Below are positions 1 to 7,810 of a stretch of DNA of 27,000 bases, in pieces. Position 1 is the stretch's first letter, and each line of letters opens with the position of its first letter. This DNA comes from JAOTYV01 sp041557595 (lineage in GTDB: Bacteria; Pseudomonadota; Alphaproteobacteria; UBA8366). The notes below the pieces were generated by a model. The model ran no database searches and was not told the origin of the DNA. It was given only the letters and a program-made list of their open reading frames with translations. A program made the position numbers and the translations under genes. Location: assembly GCA_041557595.1 (NCBI GenBank), contig JBFFGE010000043.1:1-27000 (forward strand). Reading direction: 5' to 3'.

Positions 1-35
1 GAGAGAAAAAATCAAGAAACGCACGATGCAAAAGC

Positions 36-63
36 GCCGCTTGTCGCATCGACAACAAGCGGC
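36..63. terminator. Hairpin near left edge, possible terminator
   Basis: A perfect 9-bp inverted repeat (GCCGCTTGT at 36-44, ACAAGCGGC at 55-63) encloses a 10-base loop. No T-run follows on the plus strand; on the minus strand the stem is followed by GCTTTT. It could end a gene lying left of the window in either direction. The first 149 bases otherwise hold no coding region that I can support. Confidence 0.35.
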
Positions 64-149
64 TTAACATCAAACCAGCATGAGCCAGAGCCTCCGTTAC
101 GAAGATAGCTCACGCGTCCCAAATCTTTTGATGACGGACAGCGGTTCTA

Positions 150-1202
150 TTGAGCCGAATGGAAGAGGACGACCGGGAAACGATTCTCGCCAGCCTGCAG
201 GACGACGTGACGGCGGAATTGCGGGCTTTGATGTCCTTCCCCCCGAATACCGCGGGCCAACTCATGGATACGCGAATTATCGGATTCAAGGCCGATCAGA
301 CAGTGGCGCAGGCGCTGGAGACGCTTCGTCATCGCCGTAAGGGTCGCTCCGTGTCGGAGTTGAGGATCGTCGATGACGAAAAGCGCTTGATGGCGCTCGT
401 GAATATCAAAGATCTCGCGTTGGCGGAACCGGAGCAGACGCTGGAAAGTCTGGCCCACGGCGTTCCCGCGGTCGTGCTGCCGCTTGATCCCCGCGAAGAC
501 GTCGTCGACAAGCTGCAGCGATTCTCCCTGGATGAACTGCCGGTCATCGACAATACCGGCGTGCTTCTCGGGGTCATTCGCCACTCGGAACTGATCGGCG
601 CCTTGAAGGAAAGCGCGACACTCGACATGCAGACCATGGTTGGTGTCAGCAAGGACGAGCGGGCGACATCCAGCAGCTGGTTCGCGGTTCGCAAACGCAT
701 GCCGTGGCTCCAGGTAAACCTGTTGACCGCCTTTCTGGCGGCTGCCGTCGTCGGCCTCTTCGAAGGCACGATCGCCAAGGTTACGGCGCTTGCGGTGTTG
801 TTGCCGGTCGTTGCCGGGCAATCCGGCAATGCCGGCGCACAAGCGTTGGCGGTGACGATGCGCGGCCTCGCCTTGCGTGAAATCCGTATCGCCAATTGGC
901 TGAGCGTGATGCGGAAGGAAATGAACGCTGGTTTCTGGAACGGCATCAGCATCGCCGTCACCTGCGCCGCCGGCGTTTACGTGTGGAGCGGCAGCGTCGG
1001 GCTGGTAATCGTCATCGCCGTGTCGATGGTCATTTCGATGGTGATGGCCGGAATAGCCGGCGCGCTGGTGCCGATTACCCTGGCGCGGCTGGGACAAGAT
1101 CCGGCCGTTGCGTCCTCGATCGTTCTGACGACGGTAACCGATGTCGCCGGTTTCTTTTCGTTTCTCGGCATCGCGACGCTCCTGATGTCGAGGCTGACAT
1201 GA
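150..1202 (+). CDS. mgtE: MgtE-like magnesium transporter, N-domain truncated
   Basis: MgtE proteins are gated Mg2+ channels of the inner membrane. Residues 1-30 match only the tail of the MgtE_N helical domain (ending in the conserved NTAGQLM stretch). Two CBS modules follow (about 35-150), then a linker and a C-terminal membrane domain (about 185-350) with the family signature around VAGQSGNAGAQ (near residue 230) and the conserved TDVAGFF segment in the last helix. At 350 residues it is about 100 shorter than usual. An in-frame TGA at 132-134 blocks extension upstream, and the available starts are TTG at 150 or ATG at 159, neither with a clear Shine-Dalgarno. The Mg2+-sensing N domain is therefore missing from this reading frame. 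This may be a natural short form or a gene that lost its 5' end. The family call is firm; function as a regulated channel is uncertain. Confidence 0.85.
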   Translation: MSRMEEDDRETILASLQDDVTAELRALMSFPPNTAGQLMDTRIIGFKADQTVAQALETLRHRRKGRSVSELRIVDDEKRLMALVNIKDLALAEPEQTLESLAHGVPAVVLPLDPREDVVDKLQRFSLDELPVIDNTGVLLGVIRHSELIGALKESATLDMQTMVGVSKDERATSSSWFAVRKRMPWLQVNLLTAFLAAAVVGLFEGTIAKVTALAVLLPVVAGQSGNAGAQALAVTMRGLALREIRIANWLSVMRKEMNAGFWNGISIAVTCAAGVYVWSGSVGLVIVIAVSMVISMVMAGIAGALVPITLARLGQDPAVASSIVLTTVTDVAGFFSFLGIATLLMSRLT

Positions 1203-1251
1203 TCGGGCCTAAGACGCCGCGGCCGTACTGAGGACTACTTCTGAACCTTGC

Positions 1252-1271
1252 CAATCGGGGGTTCCCCGTTG
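1252..1271. terminator. Hairpin downstream of mgtE
   Basis: CGGGG (1256-1260) and CCCCG (1264-1268) form a GC stem with a GTT loop, extended by CAA/TTG (1252-1254/1269-1271) around a bulged T. It sits about 50 bases after the transporter stop. No T-run follows, so terminator activity is inferred only from position and stem strength. A second hairpin lies at 1299-1319 (CCGGAT/ATCCGG, 9-base loop). Confidence 0.35.
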
Positions 1272-1432
1272 CGATCGTATTGGGAATTCCATTAGCCGCC
1301 GGATATTCTTACGATCCGGTGGACTCGTGGCATGAGGGGAGACGAAGATCGACCGGCGATCCACGCGTCGTTCGGGAAAATTTGGCTTTTGAGGGATGAT
1401 CGAAACAAAATTTGGGTCCGCCGATCGAGCAA

Positions 1433-1437
1433 AGGGA
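1433..1437 (+). promoter_or_regulatory. Ribosome binding site deciding the 1444 start
   Basis: AGGGA lies six bases before ATG 1444. The upstream in-frame ATG at 1396 has only GAGGG directly abutting it, which is too close. This supports the shorter protein with a clean signal peptide. Confidence 0.55.
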
Positions 1438-1443
1438 ATCGGA

Positions 1444-2052
1444 ATGGTAGAACGAAAATTTCCATATTACGACGGGCCGCGTCGCGGCTGTTGGACCTCG
1501 GTCTTGCACACTATTGGGCTGCTGTCCGTCCTATCGATCTGCATCGCAATGGCACCGCGGGCCGTGGCGGCGGCAGACCGGACCGCATTGGCCAAGGCGC
1601 CCGCCAAATCCTACGAAAACTACACTATCATCGGCGCGGTCGAACTGGTGACGATCTATCCGCAGAATTTCCAGATTCGCGCCAAGATCGATACCGGTGC
1701 GAAATCGTCTTCTATTGACGCCGAGATACTCAAACGCTTTAGCCACGATGGCACCGACTGGGTTCAATTCAAGATTTTCGGCGACGAGGATGCGACACAC
1801 AGAATCGAGTCGCCGATCACACGATCGGTCAGGATTCGCCGTGCCGGAACGCCGCGAGACGTGCGCTCTGCCGTTACGATGCGCATTTGCCTCGGAACCG
1901 TCGCCGCCGACGTACTGGTTAATTTTGCCGAACGGCGTGAGCTCAATTACCGCCTGCTGTTGGGTCGCGATTTTTTGAAAGGCCGATTCTTGGTGGATGC
2001 GGAACCGAGTTACCTCACGAAACCATCCTGTAACGGAGAGTCGGTTAAATGA
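1444..2052 (+). CDS. Exported retropepsin-like protein (RimB-type, PF05618)
   Basis: It belongs to the family annotated as putative ATP-dependent zinc protease, which has a retropepsin-like aspartyl fold. The DTGA motif is at residues 83-86 (KIDTGAKSSS), and the family's LLLGRDFLKG motif lies near the C-terminus. An ORF start is possible at 1396, but ATG 1444 has AGGGA (1433-1437) six bases upstream and gives 202 residues. The N-terminus then reads as a signal sequence: basic residues about 13-14, a hydrophobic stretch about 18-38 and an AVAAA-type cleavage site about 40-44. The enzyme should therefore act in the periplasm, unlike the cytosolic paralogue at 9735-10211. Its stop overlaps the next start (ATGA, 2049-2052). 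Family relatives co-occur with ATP-grasp amidoligases; the substrate is unknown. Confidence 0.88.
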   Translation: MVERKFPYYDGPRRGCWTSVLHTIGLLSVLSICIAMAPRAVAAADRTALAKAPAKSYENYTIIGAVELVTIYPQNFQIRAKIDTGAKSSSIDAEILKRFSHDGTDWVQFKIFGDEDATHRIESPITRSVRIRRAGTPRDVRSAVTMRICLGTVAADVLVNFAERRELNYRLLLGRDFLKGRFLVDAEPSYLTKPSCNGESVK

Positions 2053-3578
2053 AGAACCGCCATCTTTATATTCTCGCAGCTGTACTGGCGAGCATTGGGG
2101 TCGGGATATTTCTCTATAAGGCCCTGTGGCTGGAACTGCCGTTGCAGCCGGACGGGCGGGTCGATAACTGGGAGGTGCAGGCAAAGATAACCTTCGACGC
2201 CCGGGGCGGCCCGGCCAAGCTGGTGCTCTTCATCCCCCGCAACGAGGTACCGTTCACCATTGTCGATCAGAATTTCGTTTCCGAAGGCTATGGCCTGACG
2301 ACGGCGTCGATAGGCGACAACCGGCGTGCCATGTTTTCGATCCGCAAAGCCATCGGTACGCAAACACTTTATTATCGCTTTGTCGTCAACCGCTCGACAT
2401 TTATCGGACCGACCGAGGCGGTAGAAGAGCCCGTAATCGTTAAGTCGACACTCGAGGAAATGCGGCTTGCGGCGGCACAGGGTATCCTAAACAAAATCCT
2501 CCCGGAATCGGCGGATGACGATACCTTGGTGCGCCTGCTGTTGAAGCGGCTGACGGCGTCTGTTCCGGACGACAATGTGGCGATGTTGTTGGGCGGGTCT
2601 TCCACCATGCTCCGGCGTGTCCGGGTCGCGCGGCAAATTCTCGCCCTGGCGGGCATTCGCGCCCGAACCGTCTCCGGCGTGCAACTGGTCAAGGCCAACA
2701 AGAACACGCAACTGACCCATTGGCTGGAAGTGTATATCCGCGATGCGTGGCAGGGCTACGCACCCCAGACCGAAACCTATTCGGTGCCGGCTAATTTTCT
2801 GGCCTGGTGGCGCGGACCCGGACCTTTGGCCTTCGTCGACGGCGGAATGTTCCTCAAAACGAGTCTTTCCGTTGCGGCCGCGTCCGCGCCGGCGTTGCGA
2901 ACAGCACTTGTCGTGAGCAAGGCGAATGAGCGGAGCCTGCTGGCCTATTCAATGTTCACGCTGCCGCTCAATACGCAGCTCGTGTACAAAATAATTCTGA
3001 CTGTGCCGCTCGGGGTGTTTTTCCTGACGATCCTGCGCAACGTCATCGGGCTGCGGACGATGGGGACGTTCATGCCAGTCCTGATCGCGATCGCCTTTCG
3101 TGAAACGCAGGTGTTGTGGGGCGTCATACTGTTTACCGTGGTTATCTCGGTCGGGCTCCTCGTCCGGCTCTATTTGGAGAACCTTCGGCTTCTCGTGGTG
3201 CCGCGGCTATCCTGCGTCCTGATCGTCGTCGTGCTGACGATGGCGGCCATCAGCGTGATGAGCAACCAATTGGGATTGCAGCGCGGCCTGTCGGTCTCGC
3301 TATTCCCCATGGTGATCCTGACCATGACCGTGGAGCGCATGTCGATCATCTGGGATGAGCGCGGCGCCGGCGAAATGCTGCGGCAAGGAATCGGCAGCAT
3401 CATCGTCGCCGTCATCGCGTATTTCATCATGGTCAATCAATATACCGAACATATCGCGTTGATTTTCCCCGAGCTGCTGTTGATTCTGCTTTCCGGCAAT
3501 CTGTTGATCGGCCGATATTCGGGATTCCGGTTGCTCGATTTGCCCCGCTTCCGGGTGTTGGCGGGGAGGCCGTCATAG
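2049..3578 (+). CDS. Inactive transglutaminase-like domain + 7TM membrane protein
   Basis: A 509-residue protein. An N-terminal membrane anchor (about 7-25) precedes a large extracytoplasmic region (about 30-300). The part around residues 190-250 follows the transglutaminase layout: the GIRARTVSG strand and an HWLEVY histidine segment are present. The catalytic cysteine position lies in a MLRRVRVARQ helix without Cys, and the usual Asp-Pro is replaced by YAPQT, so the domain should be catalytically dead. About seven hydrophobic helices fill residues 310-500. This matches the families described as a 7TM domain fused to an inactive transglutaminase (Transglut_i_TM / 7TM_transglut), known to neighbour retropepsin-like and ATP-grasp genes. 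It probably binds a peptide or modified substrate in the periplasm and couples it to the membrane; that role is inference. It overlaps both neighbours by 1-4 bases. Confidence 0.87.
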   Translation: MKNRHLYILAAVLASIGVGIFLYKALWLELPLQPDGRVDNWEVQAKITFDARGGPAKLVLFIPRNEVPFTIVDQNFVSEGYGLTTASIGDNRRAMFSIRKAIGTQTLYYRFVVNRSTFIGPTEAVEEPVIVKSTLEEMRLAAAQGILNKILPESADDDTLVRLLLKRLTASVPDDNVAMLLGGSSTMLRRVRVARQILALAGIRARTVSGVQLVKANKNTQLTHWLEVYIRDAWQGYAPQTETYSVPANFLAWWRGPGPLAFVDGGMFLKTSLSVAAASAPALRTALVVSKANERSLLAYSMFTLPLNTQLVYKIILTVPLGVFFLTILRNVIGLRTMGTFMPVLIAIAFRETQVLWGVILFTVVISVGLLVRLYLENLRLLVVPRLSCVLIVVVLTMAAISVMSNQLGLQRGLSVSLFPMVILTMTVERMSIIWDERGAGEMLRQGIGSIIVAVIAYFIMVNQYTEHIALIFPELLLILLSGNLLIGRYSGFRLLDLPRFRVLAGRPS

Positions 3579-4531
3579 TGTTCGGCCTGGCCAGGCAGCT
3601 TTGGCGCAATGGCGTTGTCGGCATCAACAAGCGGAACGCCGACTACATCCTGGTGCACAACCCGCGGAAATATTTTCCGCTGGTGGACGACAAACTCCTG
3701 ACAAAGGAGATTGCCGAGAAGGTCGGCATCAGCGTGCCGACGCTATACGGCAAGATCGAATTCCCGCACGAGGTACGATCGTTTTCGTCCATCGTCGCGA
3801 ACCGGGCCGACTTCGTGGTGAAGCCGGCGCAGGGCAGCGGCGGGGATGGAATCCTTGTCGTTGTCGGACGCATGGGGGAGTACTTCCGTCTCGCGGACGG
3901 CAGCATGATCGACAATCGAGACATGGCATTTCATCTCAACAACATCCTGGCCGGGACGTTCAGTCTGGGTGGTCAGCCGGACAAGGTACTGGTCGAATAC
4001 AAGGTGGATTTCGATCCGGTATTCGAAAAGATCACCTTCCGCGGCGTGCCGGACATCCGGATTGTCGTCTTCCTGGGTGTGCCGGTGATGGCGATGGTGC
4101 GGTTGCCGACACGGTTGTCGCGGGGCAAGGCGAATTTGCATCAGGGCGCAATTGGTGCCGGGATCGCCATTCCCTCCGGTCGGACGTTGACGGCGGTCTT
4201 GAAGAACTCCGTGGTCTCGGAGCATCCGGATACCAACAACCCGGTGATGGATGTGGAAATTCCAAGTTGGAATATTCTCCTCGACATGGCCGCGCGCTCC
4301 TGCGACCTGACGCATCTCGGTTATCAAGGGATAGATATCGTGCTGGACCGGGCGCGCGGTCCGCTGCTTTTGGAACTCAATGCGCGGCCCGGGCTGAATA
4401 TTCAGATCGCCAATCGCGAAGGCTTGCGTCACCGGCTGGAATTGGTCGCGGCCAGGGTCGCCGAGTTGAATACGGCGGCGGATCGTGTCCGGTTTGCGAA
4501 AGAAAACTTTTGGCCGAATCCGGTTTCCTAG
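3578..4531 (+). CDS. RimK-related ATP-grasp ligase (alpha-L-glutamate ligase-related)
   Basis: A 317-residue cytosolic protein starting at GTG 3578, which shares its first base with the preceding TAG; GGGGAGG lies just upstream. ATP-grasp features are visible: FVVKPAQGSGGDGI (79-92), with the ATP-binding lysine and glycine-rich loop, and the C-terminal metal-binding segment LLLELNARPG (263-272) with E266 and N268. The family (alpha-L-glutamate ligase-related, sugar-transfer-type ATP-grasp) joins a carboxylate to an amine using ATP. With the exported retropepsin-like and 7TM proteins it completes a three-gene module, last in the operon. No signal peptide or membrane helix is present. The substrate, amino acid or otherwise, cannot be read from the sequence. 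Confidence 0.87.
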   Translation: MFGLARQLWRNGVVGINKRNADYILVHNPRKYFPLVDDKLLTKEIAEKVGISVPTLYGKIEFPHEVRSFSSIVANRADFVVKPAQGSGGDGILVVVGRMGEYFRLADGSMIDNRDMAFHLNNILAGTFSLGGQPDKVLVEYKVDFDPVFEKITFRGVPDIRIVVFLGVPVMAMVRLPTRLSRGKANLHQGAIGAGIAIPSGRTLTAVLKNSVVSEHPDTNNPVMDVEIPSWNILLDMAARSCDLTHLGYQGIDIVLDRARGPLLLELNARPGLNIQIANREGLRHRLELVAARVAELNTAADRVRFAKENFWPNPVS

Positions 4532-4665
4532 TATATCGAGATTGCTATGTCGGCAGTCGGACAAGCGACCCGGAAGCATTAAGATGACATTACCGTCCCA
4601 CCGGCGGTCGGCGCGGTTTTCCAGGCTCTTTTCGACGATGGCTTGAATGGCGAGAATTAGCACTG

Positions 4666-4695
4666 TTGGCCGTGATGCGGGGCATGGCAAATTAT
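4666..4695 (+). promoter_or_regulatory. Possible sigma70 promoter before M48 lipoprotein gene
   Basis: TTGGCC (4666-4671) and AATTAT (4690-4695) are separated by 18 bases, about 40 bases upstream of the chosen ATG. The preceding gene ends at 4531, so an own promoter is plausible. The match is modest. Confidence 0.25.
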
Positions 4696-4735
4696 GCTGG
4701 AGATTGAGATACACTTGCGAGAAAAGGGAATAACG

Positions 4736-5500
4736 ATGCAGACCCGTAGAGGATTGGTCGTCGCCACCGCGTTGCTACTCGCGACGTTTTTGACGGGATG
4801 CGAAACGGCGCCGGTTACAGGACGGTCGCAGTTCATCCTGCTCTCCGACACTGAAGCGACCAAAATGGGCTTGCAGGCCTATCAGAAGATTCTAAGCGAA
4901 TCGAAGGTCTCTACAAACCGCCGGATGACGGAACGCGTGCGCCGGATTGGGCGACGTATCGCCGCTGTCAGCGGTAAGCCCAACCTGAAATGGGAATTCA
5001 ATGTCATCGAGAATGACACGCCGAATGCCTTCGCCCTGCCGGGCGGCAAGGTCGGCGTTCATACCGGGTTGTTCAAGGTCGCGAAGAACGATAATCAGCT
5101 GGCCGCGGTGATGGCGCATGAAGTCGCGCATGCGATTGCGCGGCATAGCGCGGAGCGCGTATCGCAACAGACCGCGCTCCAGCTCGGCCTTGCCGGTCTC
5201 GGCGTGGCCAGCCCCGGCGCCGGTCAGTACGCCCAGCTGGCGGCCGCGGCTGCGAGCCTCGGAGTTATTCTGCCGTTTTCGCGGAAGCAGGAATCGGAAG
5301 CCGATGAAATCGGTTTGATGTATATGGCCCGGGCCGGCTACGACCCGCGTGCCGCCGTCGACCTTTGGCGAAATTTCGAATCCTTCGGCGGGGGCCGGCC
5401 GCCGGAGTTCTTGTCTACTCATCCGTCGCCGGGAACACGTATAGATCGGTTGAAGGCGCTGATGCCGAAGGCATTGGCCGTGTACAAGAAGGGAAAATAA
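4736..5500 (+). CDS. Periplasmic M48-family metalloprotease lipoprotein
   Basis: Length 254 residues from ATG 4736, preceded by AAGGGA (4724-4729). The N-terminus has a lipoprotein signal ending in LTGC, so the mature protein is lipid-anchored and faces the periplasm. Zinc-protease features: HEVAH (HExxH) in the segment MAHEVAHAIARHSAE, and the third-ligand glutamate in ESEADEIG about 55 residues later. The C-terminal THPSPGTRIDRL segment is typical of LoiP/YcaL-type M48 peptidases, which degrade misfolded envelope or outer-membrane proteins. It sits between the two retropepsin/ATP-grasp modules, but the 204-base gap argues for separate transcription. The family is certain; the substrate is not. 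Confidence 0.92.
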   Translation: MQTRRGLVVATALLLATFLTGCETAPVTGRSQFILLSDTEATKMGLQAYQKILSESKVSTNRRMTERVRRIGRRIAAVSGKPNLKWEFNVIENDTPNAFALPGGKVGVHTGLFKVAKNDNQLAAVMAHEVAHAIARHSAERVSQQTALQLGLAGLGVASPGAGQYAQLAAAAASLGVILPFSRKQESEADEIGLMYMARAGYDPRAAVDLWRNFESFGGGRPPEFLSTHPSPGTRIDRLKALMPKALAVYKKGK

Positions 5501-5854
5501 TCGTTTTCTTTGAATGTCATGGCTCAACTCCCGCCTATTGCGACGGGCGGCATTTGGTTCATAGCAACGGATCAGCGGCAACAGCGAATCCGGGAATTGA
5601 TGATGGTCGTGTGAATTTGGGTATGTGTGTCGGTCTTGGAGGAGGGCAATCTCCTGTTGGCTCCCCGCCGTCGGTCGTCTCTATCTCGGCAGGCATCAAT
5701 AGATCCACAGAACCTACGAAAAATGGTGGAGAGCCGCCGGGACGAGGTCGCGCGGTTTGGCATCTTCTGCGGGGCCATGCATACTTGGGTGTCGAGCGGA
5801 AGGTCGAAGGAACGGCCAAATCCGTCCATAGGGCGCACCAGGGAGATCTTCATC
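5501..5854. other. Non-coding gap of 354 bases
   Basis: No gene that I can support. An open frame in phase with the dioxygenase runs upstream to 5627, but its translation is low-complexity and unlike the family, and the good ribosome site (GGGAGA 5841-5846) selects ATG 5855. No clear promoter, repeat or RNA structure was recognised. Confidence 0.5.
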
Positions 5855-6733
5855 ATGCGAAGCGCGCGTAAGGCAGAGATTGACGTTCGTCGGATGGACG
5901 CACCGATCGGGGCGGAGATTTCGGGCGTCGATCTGACGATGGCGGTCGATGACCATGATAAATCGACGATTTTGGAGGCGTGGCACGCGAATTTGGTGTT
6001 GCTCATTCGGAACCAGACGCTGACCGACCCGCAGTTGATCGAGTTCTCGAAAATCTTCGGCGAGCTCGAACTCGCGCCGCCGAACAAATCCGGGAGCCAT
6101 TGGATCGAAGGCTTTCCCGAGTTGGCATGCGTCTCCAACATTACGGTGGATGGCGAAGCGATCGGCAGTCTCGGCAATGGCGAGGCCATATGGCACACGG
6201 ATATGTCCTTCATGGAAAAGCCGCCGACGGCGAGCCTGCTATACGCGCTCGAAGTGCCCGCGCAGGGCGGCGCCACGCATCTGATGAATATGTATGCGGC
6301 ATACGAGGCGCTGCCGGATGACCTCAAGCAGCGGATCGCCGGTCGCGAGGCGGTCCATGATGCGACCTATACCAGCGCCGGCGAGGTTCGGAAAAAATAT
6401 GCCGAATTCGTAGGGACTGCCGATCCTGAACGGGCGCCGGGCGCGCGCCATCCGTTGGTCCGGGTTCATCCCGCGACCGGTCGAAAGGCCTTATATCTGG
6501 GCCGCCGGTCGGGCGCATCCAATGTCCTCGGCGAACCGGACACGAAATTGTGGGACGCGCTCTGGCAGCATTGCACCGAGGGCGGATTTTCGTGGGGCCA
6601 TGAGTGGGCGGTAGGCGATCTGCTGATTTGGGACAATCGATGCACGATGCACTATCGCGAAGCTTTCGATAATGCCGAGCGTCGCATGATGCACCGTACG
6701 CAGATCAAGGGCGAAGCACTGATCGCGGCGTGA
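5855..6733 (+). CDS. TauD/TfdA-family 2-oxoglutarate dioxygenase
   Basis: Length 292 residues, normal for the family, from ATG 5855 with GGGAGA eight bases upstream. These enzymes hydroxylate a small molecule using Fe(II), O2 and 2-oxoglutarate. The iron triad is visible as H114 and D116 (WHTDMSF) with H266 (CTMHYREAF); R277 or R281 is placed to bind 2-oxoglutarate. The N-terminal PIGAEISGVDL segment is a family hallmark. It overlaps the downstream amidohydrolase by four bases (GTGA), so the two are translationally coupled and probably act in one catabolic route. TauD relatives act on taurine, alkyl sulfates, phenoxyacetates and other acids; nothing here fixes the substrate, and no transporter sits beside it. 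Confidence 0.9.
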   Translation: MRSARKAEIDVRRMDAPIGAEISGVDLTMAVDDHDKSTILEAWHANLVLLIRNQTLTDPQLIEFSKIFGELELAPPNKSGSHWIEGFPELACVSNITVDGEAIGSLGNGEAIWHTDMSFMEKPPTASLLYALEVPAQGGATHLMNMYAAYEALPDDLKQRIAGREAVHDATYTSAGEVRKKYAEFVGTADPERAPGARHPLVRVHPATGRKALYLGRRSGASNVLGEPDTKLWDALWQHCTEGGFSWGHEWAVGDLLIWDNRCTMHYREAFDNAERRMMHRTQIKGEALIAA

Positions 6734-7746
6734 GCGCCATCATGGCGACAAACGACACTTGGCTCGCGCTAGTCCTGGAAGACGCTATCGATCCGGATCT
6801 TCCGATCTGCGATCCGCACCACCATCTCTGGGATCATCGCGAGGGGCGCGTCGAGCGGCGCTATCTCATCGACGAAATCCAGAAGGATCTGCAGAGCGGC
6901 CACAATATTGTCTCGACGGTCTTCATCGAACATCTGGCCATGTACCGTGCGGATGGGCCGGCGGAGATGAAATACGTGGGCGAGGTGGAATTCGCCAACG
7001 GTATCGCGGCAATGGCCGCTTCCGGGCTTTACGGCAGGACACGGATCGCGGCCGGCATCGTCGGCTATGCCGATCTCTCCATGGGTTCCCGGGTGAGGGC
7101 AGTGCTGGAAGCGGAAGTCGCGGCGGCCCCGGAACGCTTTCGCGGTATTCGCTGCACCGGCGCGTGGGACCCGGACCCCCGCATCGCCCGCGCGCCGGCG
7201 CCGGGACTCTATCTGGATGCGAAGTTCCGGGAAGGGTTCGCCGAGCTCGGCGCGCTTGGCCTGAGCTTCGATCTACCCTGCCGGTTTCACCAGTTGGCGG
7301 AATGCGCGGATCTGGCACGGGCCTTTCCCGATACGACCATCATCTTGAATCATATCGGCGGCATTACCGGTATCGGGGCGTATGCGGGCCGGTGCGAGGA
7401 ACTCTTTGCCGTCTGGCGCGACAGCATGATCGATCTGGCGACCTGTCCGAACGTCGTCGTGAAGCTGGGCGGTCTGGCGACCGATTATGTCGGTTTCGGT
7501 TGGCACGAAAATCCGATTCCGCCCAATAGCAACGATCTGTGCGCGGCGACGCGGCGCTATTACGAAACGGTTATCGACGAGTTCGGACCTGACCGCTGCA
7601 TGTTCGAATCCAATTTTCCCGTGGACAAGATTAGTTGTAGTTATAACGTTCTATGGAATTCCTTTAAACGCATTGCCGAAGAATATTCGGCGAGCGACAA
7701 AGCCAGATTATTCCACGATACGGCGGTCAGGGTTTACCGCCTGTAG
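6730..7746 (+). CDS. Amidohydrolase-family TIM-barrel metal hydrolase (COG3618-like)
   Basis: Length 338 residues. Start GTG 6730 overlaps the dioxygenase stop; ATG 6742 is an alternative. The amidohydrolase-2 pattern is clear: CDPHHHLWD carries the HxH metal site (H30, H32), later histidines occur in CRFHQLA and ILNHIGG, and the final catalytic aspartate lies in FESNFPVDK near the C-terminus. Relatives include 2-pyrone-4,6-dicarboxylate lactonase and other lactone or amide hydrolases. The four-base overlap with the dioxygenase implies consecutive steps, for example hydrolysis of a hydroxylated or lactonised product; that is inference. It ends 60 bases before the convergent minus-strand operon. 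Confidence 0.88.
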   Translation: MSAIMATNDTWLALVLEDAIDPDLPICDPHHHLWDHREGRVERRYLIDEIQKDLQSGHNIVSTVFIEHLAMYRADGPAEMKYVGEVEFANGIAAMAASGLYGRTRIAAGIVGYADLSMGSRVRAVLEAEVAAAPERFRGIRCTGAWDPDPRIARAPAPGLYLDAKFREGFAELGALGLSFDLPCRFHQLAECADLARAFPDTTIILNHIGGITGIGAYAGRCEELFAVWRDSMIDLATCPNVVVKLGGLATDYVGFGWHENPIPPNSNDLCAATRRYYETVIDEFGPDRCMFESNFPVDKISCSYNVLWNSFKRIAEEYSASDKARLFHDTAVRVYRL

Positions 7747-7762
7747 TCGTTTGGGCGGATCG

Positions 7763-7810
7763 CCGGCCATCGCCGGGGTATCGGAATCTTGTTGGCCGTA
7801 GCGGGGCTAC
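7763..7810. terminator. Hairpins between convergent genes
   Basis: The 60-base convergent gap holds CCGGC-CATC-GCCGG (7763-7776). A second hairpin, GTAGC-GGG-GCTAC (7798-7810), overlaps the stop codon of the minus-strand gene. They could serve as bidirectional termination structures. No T-run is present, so this rests on position. Confidence 0.35.

Noticed and set aside
3743..4714. A 323-codon open frame on the minus strand opposite the ATP-grasp gene.
   Set aside because: His/Arg-rich shadow with no recognisable domain, while the plus strand encodes a clear ATP-grasp enzyme in an operon.
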